A stretch of 64,000 nucleotides of DNA. It comes from Clitoria ternatea. Taxonomy: Eukaryota; Streptophyta; Magnoliopsida; Fabales; Fabaceae. Of the stretch, positions 1 to 12,220 are shown piece by piece. How positions within the stretch are numbered: the stretch's first letter is position 1; each line of letters opens with the position of its first letter. Both the position numbers and the translations under genes were made by a program. Below the pieces are notes generated by a model. The model was not told where the DNA came from. It saw nothing but the letters and a program-made list of their open reading frames with translations, and did no database searches. The stretch spans positions 1 through 64,000 of the forward strand of contig JAYKXN010000123.1 of the NCBI GenBank assembly GCA_037962975.1. The letters run 5' to 3'.

Positions 1-133
1 AACCATCCATTGTACGGTTGTACGACCCAAATTCACTTCTCTAACTCTTACATAAGAGATTGTTTATCATATGATACATCTTAAAACAGATGCCTCATGA
101 AACATATATTAAAATATAAGTTAAAAGTAAATA

Positions 134-190
<57 letters not shown>

Positions 191-2767
191 GTAATATAGT
201 CGTACAAATATATAGCTATATAAATATAAATACAATAAAGGTCCGTTCAGATGGGAGTAGATGAATTTTTAAATATTGATCCTATATTTAATCTAATCTA
301 ATAAAAAAATAGTTTTAGTAGTTTTCTATTAATTTGATTTTCGGTTTATTTTGAACCACAAAAAAAATTGTTTATTGGCACACCAAATTTAATGGTCGTA
401 AGGATAAGATTGGTTAGCGTAACCTTTAATTAGCAAAAATAAAAAACTGCTGGCATAGGTAATTTAGATATATAAACTAACAATATAATACACTATACTC
501 AGAAACAACTTTGTTACTATATGATTGAACTGCACTAATATTACATATGATGTTAGTGTAATACATTGTATTGTTAATAAAAATAAAAAATTTCTTCATT
601 GTTTTTTTAGATCTTATTTTTAAAATAAAAACCAACTATTAAATTTCATGGGTTAGTAAATGATAACTTTTTGTTGTTTTATTTTCGGTTTTCTCAGTTG
701 GACTTTATGGTTCATATTGTATTGAGTTGTCTTACAATCTTACATATAATAACTTTTAATGAAGATATAAATGACACACAGTAATATTTATAATTATTAT
801 GTGAATTATATTTTCAAAATTATTAAAAATTTTACTTGTTTGGTAAAATTAACAAATAATTAAGGTAATTAAAATTTGAAAATTATTTGATAAGTCAACT
901 AAACACTAAAAACTGAAAAATTAGTTAAAAGCTAATAAAATAGTTGATTAAATAAAAATATATATAATAAAACTAGGTGTTAAATGTACGATGACATAAA
1001 AGACATATTTTATTTTAAAATAGATAAGAGTGACTATTTAAAAATGATCAATAAAGATAAACGTGTAAAAATAATAATAAACTCATAGCTTAAACATCAC
1101 TTTGAGTAACATTTCAAAGAATGTAACAAGCTATTAAAATAAGCCTATTTACCAAATAGAATTATTCTGTCAAACAAACTTTTAGATTAGTAAAATAAAT
1201 TACAAGCTAACTTAAATTACTACTAATGACATTTTTGGAATCACAAATAATATAATAATCCTAGTTCACCTAATAGTTTTGTGTTTTTTTTTCTAACTTC
1301 TATCCTAGTGTATGTTTAGTAAGACATTTCAACTAGCTAAAAGTTGAAAATGTCATTTTAAGTAAAATAGAGGTGTTTGGCAAGGTAGCATTTTCAGGTA
1401 ACTAGTAGTGTTTTTGAAACATTATTTAAAGAAGCGTTTCTAGATTTGAGCTATAAAACAATCTTATTATTATTCAGAGTGGTATAAGGTGTTCCTATGT
1501 GAGGTATATATGTTGCAAGATTAAAACATCCTTTGGTTAGGAGAACAAGCATCACATTGTATCATGATTGTTAAGGATGATTCGACCTGGTGTGTTTCAT
1601 GAGTGCACCAAAAGACTTGTCATCATTTCTAGAAGGTCAAAGTTGGAGTTCAACGTGATAACTAATCTTGGTTAGGCTCCACCACTAGGTCAAGAGCGAT
1701 GACAGGTGACGACATTTACTCTTCATCACTACAGCTCCGATAAGGATGACTATGAGAATTTCCTTTAGGATAAGGAGATTCACGAGGCAACTTAGGAGTA
1801 GGCCATAGATCCCTCCCAGCCATAAGCTGGTCGGAGGAGGCATGCATGTAGTAGGACACTTCCAACGCAGGACAATGCCAGGAAATAGGTTATCGAATCA
1901 CATTGAATTCTATAGGTTTTAGAGTAAAAAGTCATTCAATCCAATTATAAAATTACACCATGGTTTAGATTGGATCAGTTAGATTAACTTTTCAAAAATC
2001 CAATCTAATATGATTAAATATGGTTTGAATTGGATTAAATAGTTTGGTTTATATATTTTATTTTATTTTAAGGTAATAAATAAATATGATTTCATTAGTA
2101 AAAGTTTGTGTTAATACAAAATGTAAAACTTAAATAAAAAAAAGATATTATATATAAAGTTAAGTTTAAATTGATGTTAACAGCAATAACCTTGTAAATA
2201 AATCAAAATATTAAAACACATATCACATGGAAGATAATAAAAGGATGTAACTTTAAAAGTAAATTTTAAAAATAATTGAGTAATGTAATCTTATAAATAT
2301 TTAATTACATAAATATAACTATGACATGTTTATTTTATAAATAAACTTATATAAATAAATAAAAATTTAGTTTGGATTGTATTGAATTGATTCTGAAGTA
2401 TAAATTTAAAATCCGATCCATCCAATAAAAATATTTCAATTTTTAATTTATTTAGGTTGATTTTGATGGTTTGTATTGAATTAAATCATTACAAACATCC
2501 TAATCAACAATATAGTCCTCACCACCAATAAAATTACCCCCAACATCCTAGGTGGCGTGGCTTAGAGGATTCCACAAGACAACACCATTGCCAATTTACC
2601 ACAACCTTAAGACTTAGTTACTTTTTTATTTTCGTTAAACACAGTTATGTGGATTTTTATCTCAAACCCTTACTCCTATGCAGATGTGGTAACACTACAA
2701 CCCTAATTGTTTTTAGTGTACAATTATATTAAGAGTCACGAAATGGACAACCGTTTACAAAACTAAA
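1..2767. other. AT-rich intergenic DNA, no gene recognised
   Basis: Very AT-rich sequence with stops in all frames. A moderately GC-richer patch near 1540-1890 has no readable frame on either strand and may be an old transposon remnant. From about 1900 to 2510, sequence resembling TTGGATTGGAT occurs in both orientations, as in diverged non-autonomous hAT or MITE copies, but I cannot define ends. Confidence 0.6.
135..189. repeat. (AAT)n microsatellite
   Basis: Uninterrupted run of the trinucleotide AAT/ATA, about 18 units. It lies in AT-rich intergenic DNA and is probably length-polymorphic. Confidence 0.95.
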
Positions 2768-2993
2768 CTTCTACCTAGGGGTATCCAATTTCAACGTTAT
2801 CCGCGTAAACCCGAGATACCCGATTTTGAAGGTAAGAACAGGTCGGTTTGTAACGGGTTTTTGGGTAAAAATGAGTCATTTAAACGGTTTATTGTGATTA
2901 AGAACGGGCGAGTTCGGGTTAAAAAATTAAACCTGATGACCCGACCGACTGTTACTAGGAATATCATGCAGTTATTTCTCTTTACTGATTTCT

Positions 2994-3031
<38 letters not shown>
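2994..3031. repeat. (TA)n microsatellite
   Basis: Run of TA dinucleotides with one phase slip, inside the hAT-like element. Confidence 0.9.
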
Positions 3032-3032
<1 letters not shown>

Positions 3033-3521
3033 GACAATACTTTCTTTAAGATTGTTCTTTGTGTGGTCAACCTAAAGTCATACATGAGTTTGTCATCAAA
3101 TCATCATATTCTGAATGTATGTGTTAGATCTGAATACTTAATAACTTTTAAGCTTTTTCTGATACTAGTACAATCTATGATTAGAAAAAAAAATAATCTA
3201 ATAGAATTACTTCTTAGTGCTTCAATGCTATGTCACTTTTATATTCCATAAGGCGTTAGTTCTAAAACGTGAATATATCAATTTTATATGGAAGTTTTTG
3301 CTAAAATTATTTTATACATAAAAGGTGTTTGGCAAAAAATAAAAATCAAATTTTCCTAAGAAATTTAACCGAAAAACCTGACCGAAAAAACCGAGAACCG
3401 CAATTAACCAAACCCGACCAAACCGACTGTAGTATTGGGTGAAAATGAGTTATTATTTATTGAACTGTCCTTCACAGGGGATGTAGAGTTATGATTCTGA
3501 AACAGCTCAAAAAGTACATGT

Positions 3522-4414
3522 AATGTCAATCTGATACAAGGCAGTGATATTCAGATACGAGTACAGGGTGTCCTTGTATATTGGGCGGAGTCTGGACCTC
3601 GCTGGGGCGGAGTATAACTCACACTGCGGCGGTGTCGTAGTCCGCCTAGAATTGTCTTCTATGCCCTGACACAGTTGGTGGTGGTACCTGCAATTATTCT
3701 CCGACGCTCAAGTCAGTATTTCAGAATACTTTAAGACTTAGAAAGCAAATCCCAGAGAATTATGCAAGTAAGAGAGTGTAAGGTTCAGAATTGGGGGATC
3801 CCCCCTATACCTTTTTGCTGAGGTTTTTATACCTGTCATTGGTGCTCCATTATTGGTAGGGCCCGTTCCTTGTTTTCTGGCATAAAGCAAGAAAGGCAGT
3901 GGGTCCCTGTGTCGTTCACGAGCACCGTTATTGTAGTAGGTATTTCCACTTACTTGGGAAGCGTGAATGCTTTATTATTTTATTTGTTTTTTCCTTTTAA
4001 TGCATGACAGCGTGATTCCCATTTTCAACCTCTCAAGACAGAGTCAATCTCGTGCCGGGGTTTCAAGTATGGGCTCGCTACGCAGTATAGGAAGTTCAAT
4101 ATTCCGCCTGTGTTGAGCCTATGGCTTGGCGGAGTAATATGCATTCTGGCGGCGTTACATGCCTTGGCGGAGTTATGACCCTTGGCAGGGTAACATGCCT
4201 TGGCGGAGTAACATGCCTTGGCGGAGTTATGACCCTTGGCAGGGTAACATGCCTAGGTGGAGTAACGTGCCTTGGCGGAGTTACTTGCCCTGGTCGTATG
4301 TACTCCGTATAGAAACAATTATAATGTATTTGAAGCGTACTTCCCTTGTTCGAAATGCTGATCTGGCAAAGTATTAAAGTCATGCTCTTGGGGGCCGGTG
4401 TTAGGACCGGATCA
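3522..4414 (-). mobile_element. Truncated LTR of the same family as the element at 10858
   Basis: From AATGTCAATCTGATACAAGG to the terminal CCGGATCA, this segment is colinear with the LTRs at 10858-11996 and 15703-16841, including the block of GGCGGAGT repeats (about 4130-4290). The first ~190 bp of the LTR are missing, so this is a truncated solo LTR or a deletion remnant. By comparison with the full element the family reads leftward here. It sits inside the hAT-like element and is therefore younger than it. Confidence 0.8.
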
Positions 4415-5350
4415 TTTATGTTTCATGGATAACAACAAGTAGACTCAAAAGTAACCAAATCTGACCGAACCCGATTGATGGACACCCGTACTTCCACCGA
4501 TGAGGTGATAAATGACGAGCTTACATTAACATACCCTTAATTTCCTTTATTTTGGGCTAATACACCTTCCTCAACCAATAACTAATCCCTCTTTCGACTA
4601 GTCAAGTTTTCACATCAACAAAACTTTCGTCTTTATTTTTTCTTGGCAAAATCAAAAATCTTAATGTTTTAATTTGGTTGAAGTTGTCAGTTTAATTTTC
4701 TGGAATTGTTTATTGCAAAGAAATTACTCTGTTTCTATTTAACTATTTGAAAAAAATACACATTTTAAAAAATGTAATTAATGGTGTTAATTTTTGTAAA
4801 ACAATTTATCATTTTCTTATTTTATTATGATCTTTTTATTATTTATTACTCTTAAAATTCTCTTCCTTTTTAACATTAATAAGGCTATTGTTAGAAAAAC
4901 ATCAATAAACTCTCTTAAAATCTTAAATAAACAATTAATACTCTTTTAAAATTTTAAGTACATCGAAATAAAAATATTATCTTTAAGTAAAACAAAGATA
5001 GTACATTTTTGTGTGACAAAAATAACAACATACTAAATGTCAAGAACTTGATGAACATTTTCAAAAACTAAAGTGAAAATTTTCAAAGTAAGAAATATAA
5101 TTAATTGATGATAAATAATACAAGAAACTAAAGTAATAAATTCAAAAAGTTAAAAGCTAAAGTGATTAACCTAATGGGGTCAAACATATGGGTTGAAAGT
5201 ATTTGTTAAAACTCTTGGTAGAAAGTTTGAACCATAGAATTCATTCACTAACAAAAATTCTTAACTGTTACCTTAATATGTTTATGTTAACTAAAATTTC
5301 TTTTATATGCCTTATTTTTTATGATTTACTATAAATTTATTATATAATAT

Positions 5351-5351
<1 letters not shown>

Positions 5352-5386
<35 letters not shown>
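5352..5386. repeat. (AT)n microsatellite
   Basis: About 17 AT units in intergenic DNA. Confidence 0.95.
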
Positions 5387-5393
<7 letters not shown>

Positions 5394-5470
5394 GACTTCA
5401 GTCAAACCATTAAACATTGAATTGTTTCCTTTAATGATTCAATTACCAATACAATTTTATAAACATTGGT

Positions 5471-5772
5471 TATTCCCTCCATCTTATATTTATTGTTACT
5501 TTAGTCTTTTTTTATACAAATTAAAAAATCGTTAAATATATAGTTATTTGATAAATATAAACTAAAACACCATTATTTAATTTTATTATTTTATTAATAA
5601 TAAACAATGTCTCAACTTCCATGTTATTCATTTGTCAAATTAAGATATAATAAGAGGAAATACATTAATTATATGAACATACAATTAAAAAAAATTATTT
5701 AATTACACCTTAAACTCTTAAAATAATAATGATTTTAAGAAACAATAGATGAGACAAAGAAAGTGTACAACA
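5471..5772. mobile_element. Possible Stowaway-like MITE
   Basis: The left end (CCCTCCATCTTATATTTATTG) is typical of plant Tc1/mariner-type MITEs. About 300 bp on there is a loosely complementary end (CAATAGATGAGACAAAGAAAG). The terminal repeats are imperfect, and a TA target duplication cannot be asserted in such AT-rich DNA. Confidence 0.35.
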
Positions 5773-7037
5773 AAAGACTTTGTTAAACAATGTTCTAAAG
5801 ATATTTTTAACGAATTAAAAGTGAATTTTTTATTAGAAATAATATAAAAATTACTTAAAAATCAAAATAAATAAGTTTTAATAAAAATATTTTATTTTTA
5901 AATAAAAATATTTTATTTTTTAATTTTAATTTTTTAACCAGCATCCGTAACTCATAAGACACTTATTAGCATTTTTTAAGTAAAGAGCTTAAGATAAATA
6001 ACAACTATCACACAAGTCATATATCTCAATTCATCTTATGTCATTTTTGGGGACAAGAAAGGTCATGTTACTTAGATCTTGTCATTCATTTATCACTTAA
6101 TAATAGGTACAATTAATGAACACTACAGAAAATAAAAAAAAACTTTTAATAACGGATTTTAAGGTGTTAAGAAAATTAAGAAATTTAACCCGAGTGTAAG
6201 TTATCACGTTTAACACCTTACTTTTAGAAGACCTGTTGTTAGACTTTGTTTAATGATTAATACCGATGTTAAATATATCTTTCCAAAACATGGATCCTCA
6301 CACCCCTTATACCCGGTGTTAATTATATTTTTTAACACTGACTGTTTGTTATCGCTGGTATTAATTATCTTTTTAACACATGATTTTTACCGTGTTAAAT
6401 ATCCTATTAAACACCAGCTCATTGTGTTAATTTTTATCACTTTTAACACCTGTTCCCACATTTAACTGGTGTCCAAAGTCTCTTATTTTTTTTATTTTTA
6501 TATTAAAAAAAATGAAAATTTAACCCAGAGACAAATAAGAAAACCTCCAAACTTGGAAATTTCAATCTTTATATTTAAAGGTAAAGAATATAATAAAAAA
6601 TATTATAATACAATGATTAAAATTTCTTCCATAGTACATATAATATACCTTATTAGGATTCTAAAAGGAAATATGACCAGGCAATGTTAAAAATAGTCCC
6701 AAAAGAATATCCGCCACTCTGCAAGTTTCAAGGGATATTTAAAATGTGAAATTGAGACAAAAAACCATATGCCATATCTAAATGCAAAGTCACTTTTCAA
6801 CGCCATCTTCAAACAGAAAGAGTGCTTAATACTATTATGAAAACTAAATTCACCTGGTAATGCTTGTTCAAGTACGCAACCAAGTTGCAAGATAGGATCT
6901 TTCATATATCGAACTCAATAAAGTGACTTTAGACAGATACAGTAAAGGTTATATATAATAGCTTGGTCCTTGAAATAAATGACATTTGGTAAAGTCAACG
7001 GCTAATGCTTATTCTTAACAGTGCTATCAATTTCTTA

Positions 7038-8060
7038 CAGCAGTCCATAGCGGATAGCCAAAAAACCGATATGCTATATAGCGGATAGCGTATCGGGCAA
7101 ATACCGGATGTAAAATAATTAAAAAAAATTCAGTTAAATATACTATATTACACATAATAACTACTTAAAAGTCATGGGCCAGGCTATATTATATCAAAAT
7201 AAAAACTTAAGTTCCATTCATTATCAAATCCCAACTTGACATAATAACAAACCTACAAGTTCAAAACAAAACAAGGAAAACACAAACAATAGAAGAGATA
7301 GTCGCCGGAGAAGGTGAACCTCGTCAGAGGAAAACACGGTCGTGGAGGTGGTGGCTAGAGTCTTTAAGTGAGAAAGAAAAGAAGAAAACTTAGTTTTGGA
7401 GAGTTTTAAAAAAAAAACAGAGTAAGTGATGGCAAAAAAAAGGACTAGAAAATGTGTGCTCATCGGAGAAGGTGTTGCTGCCCAGAGAAGGTGGACCTCA
7501 CCAGAGGGAGACACAATCAAGGGAGAAGGTGGCTAGAGTCTCTTTGAATGAGAAAGGAAAAAGTAAACTCAAGTTACAGGAGCTTTCGGAAATACAGAGC
7601 ATGCCATTTCCAAAAGAGCGACTGAGTAAATCTCCTTGCCGGAGAAGATCCTGCTGCCTGGAGAAGGTGGGGCTGGCTAGAAGTATTTGCTGAAGGGTGG
7701 GAAAGTGAAAGGAGAAGTGTGGCTAGAATGGGTCACTGTCCTTGCTTGTGTAAGAAGCTTACACCAAAAAACAGAGCATCACGTTTTGTAGTAAGACACC
7801 TTCTATGTCTTTTCCTTTACCCCAGTAGCTTTAAAAATAAATCAATTAATTAATATTAATTGATTCTAATAGGGGCAAATGGCATTAAAAAATGAATTTA
7901 AAGAGTCACCACCGATATGGAGAAGACAGACCGCTTCACCGCTATGGCCATATCGCCCGATATGGACCGTATAGCGTTTTCCGCTACGATATGCGTCGCG
8001 CATCGCGGCAATGTCATTTTCCGATACGCGATACGCTATAGCCGATATTTAAGAACACCG
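7038..8060. mobile_element. Nested hAT- or MITE-like element with TATAGCG-rich ends
   Basis: Both ends carry inverted, motif-rich sequence built from ATAGCGGATAGC / GCTATAGCCGATA-type words (7045-7105 and 7910-8050). Flanks read ATTTCTTA on the left and ATTCTTA on the right, a near-duplication of 7-8 bp. The middle (about 7300-7700) is GC-richer and repeats the word GGAGAAGGTG several times, but no family can be named for it. Boundaries are approximate. Confidence 0.45.
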
Positions 8061-8529
8061 ATTCTTAGAAAAACATAATCATTTGGCAAAAGTGAAACTT
8101 GTGATGTAAGAAGTCAACTCAACAATTCCTTCACTTTAGCTTCATTTTTATGAAGTCACAACAGGACAAAAGTAGCTTAAGCTCAGTAAATTTGAGCTTG
8201 TTACTAACATGGGTTTATAAACAATCTTGAAAAGATCATAATTTAAGAGCTAGCACTTGGTAAGAGATAAAGAGAACATTGGCAACAAATAGCATTTAGC
8301 TGAGTATGCATTTCCCTAAATTACTTAGTATATGGTCTATCTTTCTCTTCACTATAGCGTCTCATTTCCCAATTTACATTTCACTTCCTTTTTTAAAAAT
8401 ATCTAAGCTACATATTGCAATTTAAATGCAAAACAAGTAATTTTTCCAAGGCAAACCCAAATAACTAGAATTGATAGTAAAATTTGAACCAGTGCAAGCA
8501 TTTGCTCTATAAATCACATGAAGTGATAA

Positions 8530-8796
8530 AAGCTCATGCCCGTGCTGAAGTTGTTACAATTCCTGACTGCAACTCAGATGCAACATTTGCTACATTCTTG
8601 ACAAAATCATTGTTTGCAAGATCAGCTAGATCAGATTCTGTAACATTTTCCACATATACAACAGGTTTCATGGTGAGCAAGCAGAGATGCTTGACGGCAT
8701 CCCTTTCATTATTTGTCATGGTAACAGATCGTGCGGGTTTTCCATCCATGAGTGCCTCACAAATCTTTGCCAATGCAGACTTTACTATAATACTGC
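8530..8796 (-). pseudogene. Captured fragment of a YchF/Obg-like ATPase gene
   Basis: Read on the minus strand, this segment encodes KSALAKICEALMDGKPARS, then LCLLTMKPVVYVENVTESDL and ASELQSGIVTTSA. This matches the middle of plant organelle-type YchF (Obg-like) GTPases, in the part after the G domain that includes the conserved LCLLTMKP(V/I)xYV strand. YchF proteins are P-loop nucleotidases that bind ribosomes. Only about 85 residues are present: there is no Walker A motif, no C-terminal TGS domain, and the frame ends in a stop directly after the fragment. It lies inside the CACTA-like element, so gene-fragment capture is the natural explanation. A 36-bp direct repeat (8790-8825, 8883-8915) sits at its 5' edge. 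Identity is fairly certain; function as a gene is unlikely. Confidence 0.7.
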
Positions 8797-9379
8797 ATAT
8801 TATTTACTATAATACTAAATTCAAAGGATTATATGAATATTCATAGGAAACAGGCAATAAAAATTATGAAATATCTTGTCAAAATGCTGCATATTGTTTA
8901 CTATAATACTAAATTTATTTTTCCATTTTAATAGAAGATGTAGTGAAAGCATACTTTACAGCCAAAGTGAAGCACACATCCATGAGGCAAAAACCAGAAT
9001 TGGAAGTGTTGATAGTATACTCTACCATTACAGTTGCTTGTAACATCTCGTCTAGTTGCATCAATGGTTAGTTTTTCATTTTGTGGAGAACCCAAGGGAT
9101 AAGTTATTCATGAAACTTTCTTTGATTACTCCATATTCAGTACTAACATATGCATCATGGTTAGATTGGAGAAAGGCCAAAGTGTGAAGAAGAATACTTA
9201 CAAGGATTTTGGGATGTCATGTCAGAATTGCTGTTTGAGAGAAATCACAGTTCCACTGATTTACCATGACAAATAACATGTTCAAGAGGCATATTTTGAT
9301 ACCAAAATGTGATAGCCCGAACGGTGACCTAATAATACCCATATGCCAATTGTTCAGCCAAAATTTTACAACCAGATAT

Positions 9380-10260
9380 ATAGTTTCCAAAACATTGAAA
9401 GTGGTGAAGATTACCTGTCCAAAATGCTGCCAACGCTACAAATCCCAAACCAATTGTCCCAGCAAATCCTCAGGTTTATCCCTGTCCAAAATTTTCTGCA
9501 ACCTTCATTTCATTCAGTCCACTAGTTAACTTTCATTTCCCTAACATCCCCTGAAAATACTAATTCAACAAAATCAATAAGTAGTCACGAAATCAAATCA
9601 ACAAAGTTACAAAACCTAAAAATGTTTAAAAATTTCTAGCTTCGAATTCATGTTTTAAGTACTTCTTCCTACCAAGACCAGATTGTTAGAAAATCATTAA
9701 GTTCAAGGAATCATGAAAAACCACTTATTTCCCCAATTAAAAAAATTAGGGTATTCACTAATTAAAATTCCAAGCGAAACAAGAATTAAAAATAAACAAA
9801 TTAATTAATTAAACCTGAAAATCCATTTTCTGCCACTCAAGTTAAATTTGAAAAAAGGAAGAGAAATGAAGACCCGCCTTTCTGTGCCTTCAAAATCCAA
9901 AATTATCCCTAAACGAAGCTTCTTGAACATCGACCTTCTCGTGCAGAGCATTCTCCTTCTGGCAATAGGTAGAAAAAGCACCGTTATCCAAAGCGAGTTG
10001 GAGCCTGGTAGGGTTAGTGATTGATTGTTTGGGGCGTTTCGAAGAACGAAGCGAAATAGGGAGCTTCCCCATGTACGTGGTGGTCATGTTGGAGGTTGTG
10101 GAGTCGCCATCTGAGGCGGCGTTCTCTCCACACCAGCGCGCGGCGGAGACGAGGAGTGAGACGACGAAGTGCGACAGAGGAAGCGGGTGAGACAAGGAAG
10201 AGTGTAAGATGAGGAAGAGAGTAAGATTTGAAGAGCTTCGAGATACGGGGTTTAGAGAGT
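9380..10260 (-). pseudogene. Exon-like fragments of an unidentified gene inside the CACTA-like element
   Basis: On the minus strand, 10195-9890 holds a 101-codon open frame; an inner start gives a serine/lysine-rich N-terminus with the look of an organelle-targeting leader. Further on (about 9500-9405) a short hydrophobic stretch, GFAGTIGLGFVALAAFWT, is followed by ACAG|GTAATC, which resembles a splice donor. Together they look like exons of a small membrane or plastid protein, but I do not recognise the family. The hydrophobic exon carries in-frame stops upstream. It could be part of the capture event that brought in the neighbouring YchF fragment, or a second one. Confidence 0.3.
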
Positions 10261-10857
10261 GAAACGAAAGGGTGTTTGGTTTTCGGGTTAGGAAATAGAG
10301 TTGACTTAAGGGAAAAATTTAAAGTTCTTTTGAAATAATCAAAACTTTATTTAATAGTAGAATAAAAAAACTCTGTTGAAAAAACACAACTAAACGTGCT
10401 CTTAAGATATTAAGATCTCTCAAACGGAGTTTTGACAACAAAATTTCGTTGATTGGGAGAGAAATTTCATCATACTGTTAAATAGAGTTTTTACTGTCTC
10501 AAATACTGTGAATGATAATATCAATCTTTAAATTTTTCCATTTTCCCAACATTATTTTTCCAACTGCGAACCAAACACCTCCTAACATTATCGTGTTTAG
10601 GCCTAATATACATCAAATATCATTGAAGTTAGATTAATTTCATAAATAAATCAGATTTAAGTTTTTTTAAAAACCTATTTAATTAAACAGATTCAACTTT
10701 AGGTTATTTTTTAACTTGAAAATTTAGCCTATTTAAAATAATATAATTATAAAATATTATTATTTGTAATATAAAAAATTATATAATACTTTGATATTAT
10801 ATATTTATTATTTTATTTAAATGCTTAAATTAGTTGTATTATATTAGATAAGATTAT

Positions 10858-11996
10858 TGATCTGTCCTGAACCGGGGTCTAGATATCCGGACTCAAGTCA
10901 GTCACAAACAGTATGGAAATACCGTATAGAAGATCGGATATATGTGTATCCGGTATGAGTATCCGTTGTCCTTGAGCGAAGAGAGCGGACTGGGCATCCT
11001 GGAGGTCCTTCACACCGACCTAACGCGTTGAAGTGGGCGAATGGTGGTGTCACATAAAATGTCAATCTGATACAAGGCTGTGATACACAGATACGAATAC
11101 GGGGTATCCTTGTGTGTTATGGCGGAGTGTAGTGTACTCTGGGGCGGTGTCACAGTCCGCCTGAAGGAGTCTTCTTTGTCTTGACCCGATTGGGGGTGGT
11201 ACCTGCAATCGTTCTCCGACGCTCAAGTCAGTATTTCAGAATACTTTTAGACTTAGAAAGCAAATCTGAGAGAATTATGCAAGTAAGAGAGTGTAAGGTT
11301 TAGAATTGGGGGAGAGCCCTGTATACCTTTTTGCTGAGGTTTATATACCTGTCATTGGTGTTCCATTATTGGTAGGGCCCGTTCCTTGTTTTCTAGCATA
11401 AAGCAAGAAAGGCAGTGGGTCTCTGTGTCGTTCACGAGCACCGTTATTGTAGTAGGTATTTCCACTTACTTGGGAAGCGTGAATGCTTTATTATTTTATT
11501 GTTATTACCCTTATTGCGTGACAGTGTGATTCCCATTATTAACCTCTCAAGACAGAGTCAATCTCGTGCCGGGGTTGTGAGTATGGGCTCGCTACGCAGT
11601 ATGGAAATTCAATATTCCGCCAGTATTGAGCCTATGGCTTGGCGGAGTAATATACATTGGCGGAGTTATGAGCCTTGGCGGAGTATCATGCCTAGGCGGA
11701 GTCATGACCCTTGGCAGGGTAACATGCCTAGGCGGAGTAACGTGCCTTGGCGGAGTTATGACCCTTGACAAGGTAACATGCCTAGGCGGAGTAACATACC
11801 TTGGCGGAGTTACCTCGTTGGCGGAGTATCATGCCTTGGCGGAGTAACATGCCTTGGCGGAGTTACTTGCCTTGGTCGTATATACTCCGTATAGAAACAA
11901 TTATAATGTATCTGAAGCGTACTTCCCTTGTTCGAAATGCTGATCTGGCAAAGTATTAAAGCCATGCTCTTGGGGGCCGGTGTTATGACCGGATCA
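10858..11996 (-). repeat. 3' LTR of the pol-less element
   Basis: 1139 bp, TGATCTGTCC...GACCGGATCA. It has the same length as its partner at 15703-16841. It contains 11 or 12 copies of GGCGGAGT at 11124-11870 and a TATATAAAC-type TATA box on the minus strand near 11340-11350. Confidence 0.93.
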
Positions 11997-12010
11997 TATG
12001 CCCCCTAGCT
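11997..12010 (-). other. Polypurine-tract-like site
   Basis: On the minus strand, AGCTAGGGGGCATA abuts the start of the LTR (TGATCC), the position where plus-strand priming occurs in LTR elements. Confidence 0.6.
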
Positions 12011-12220
12011 TGTTATAGTGACTGGCGGAGTCACTGTAATGAGCTATAACACTTAAGTTTAGCTTTTATAGGCATGGGTTTAGGCGGCGTTTGCTAGTTC
12101 AGGATTTACGGACAAGTGTTTTCATGCATTTATTGCTTGTCATTACTTGTCACGCCTGTCATTAAAGCGCCTCGAAACCACGTTTTGTCGTTTCAATCTC
12201 TCATTGTCACGTATGCCCTG

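Larger units (their letters stand above)
2776..4490. mobile_element. hAT-like non-autonomous element, interrupted by an LTR remnant
   Basis: The left end reads TAGGGGTATCC and the right end reads GGACACCCGTA, which is a roughly inverted pair of the hAT type. The flanking octamers are CTTCTACC (2768-2775) and CTTCCACC (4491-4498), an 8-bp target-site duplication with one mismatch, as expected for hAT. GGGT/ACCC-rich subterminal motifs (for example around 2800-2960, 3360-3440 and 4450-4480) support one element. No transposase is present. A (TA)n run and a truncated LTR lie inside it. Confidence 0.7.
4499..6120. other. AT-rich intergenic DNA, no gene recognised
   Basis: No open frame of interest. 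It holds an (AT)n run at 5352-5386 and a possible Stowaway-like MITE at about 5471-5772, listed separately. Confidence 0.6.

Noticed and set aside
4096..4383. Proline/arginine- or glycine-rich repeat peptides
   Set aside because: Translation of the GGCGGAGT repeats of an LTR. The same peptides recur at 11415-11847 and 16260-16739 in the other LTR copies, which are non-coding.
6253..6690. Small open frames at the left CACTA end
   Set aside because: AT-rich subterminal repeat sequence; no similarity, and frames simply lack stops by chance.
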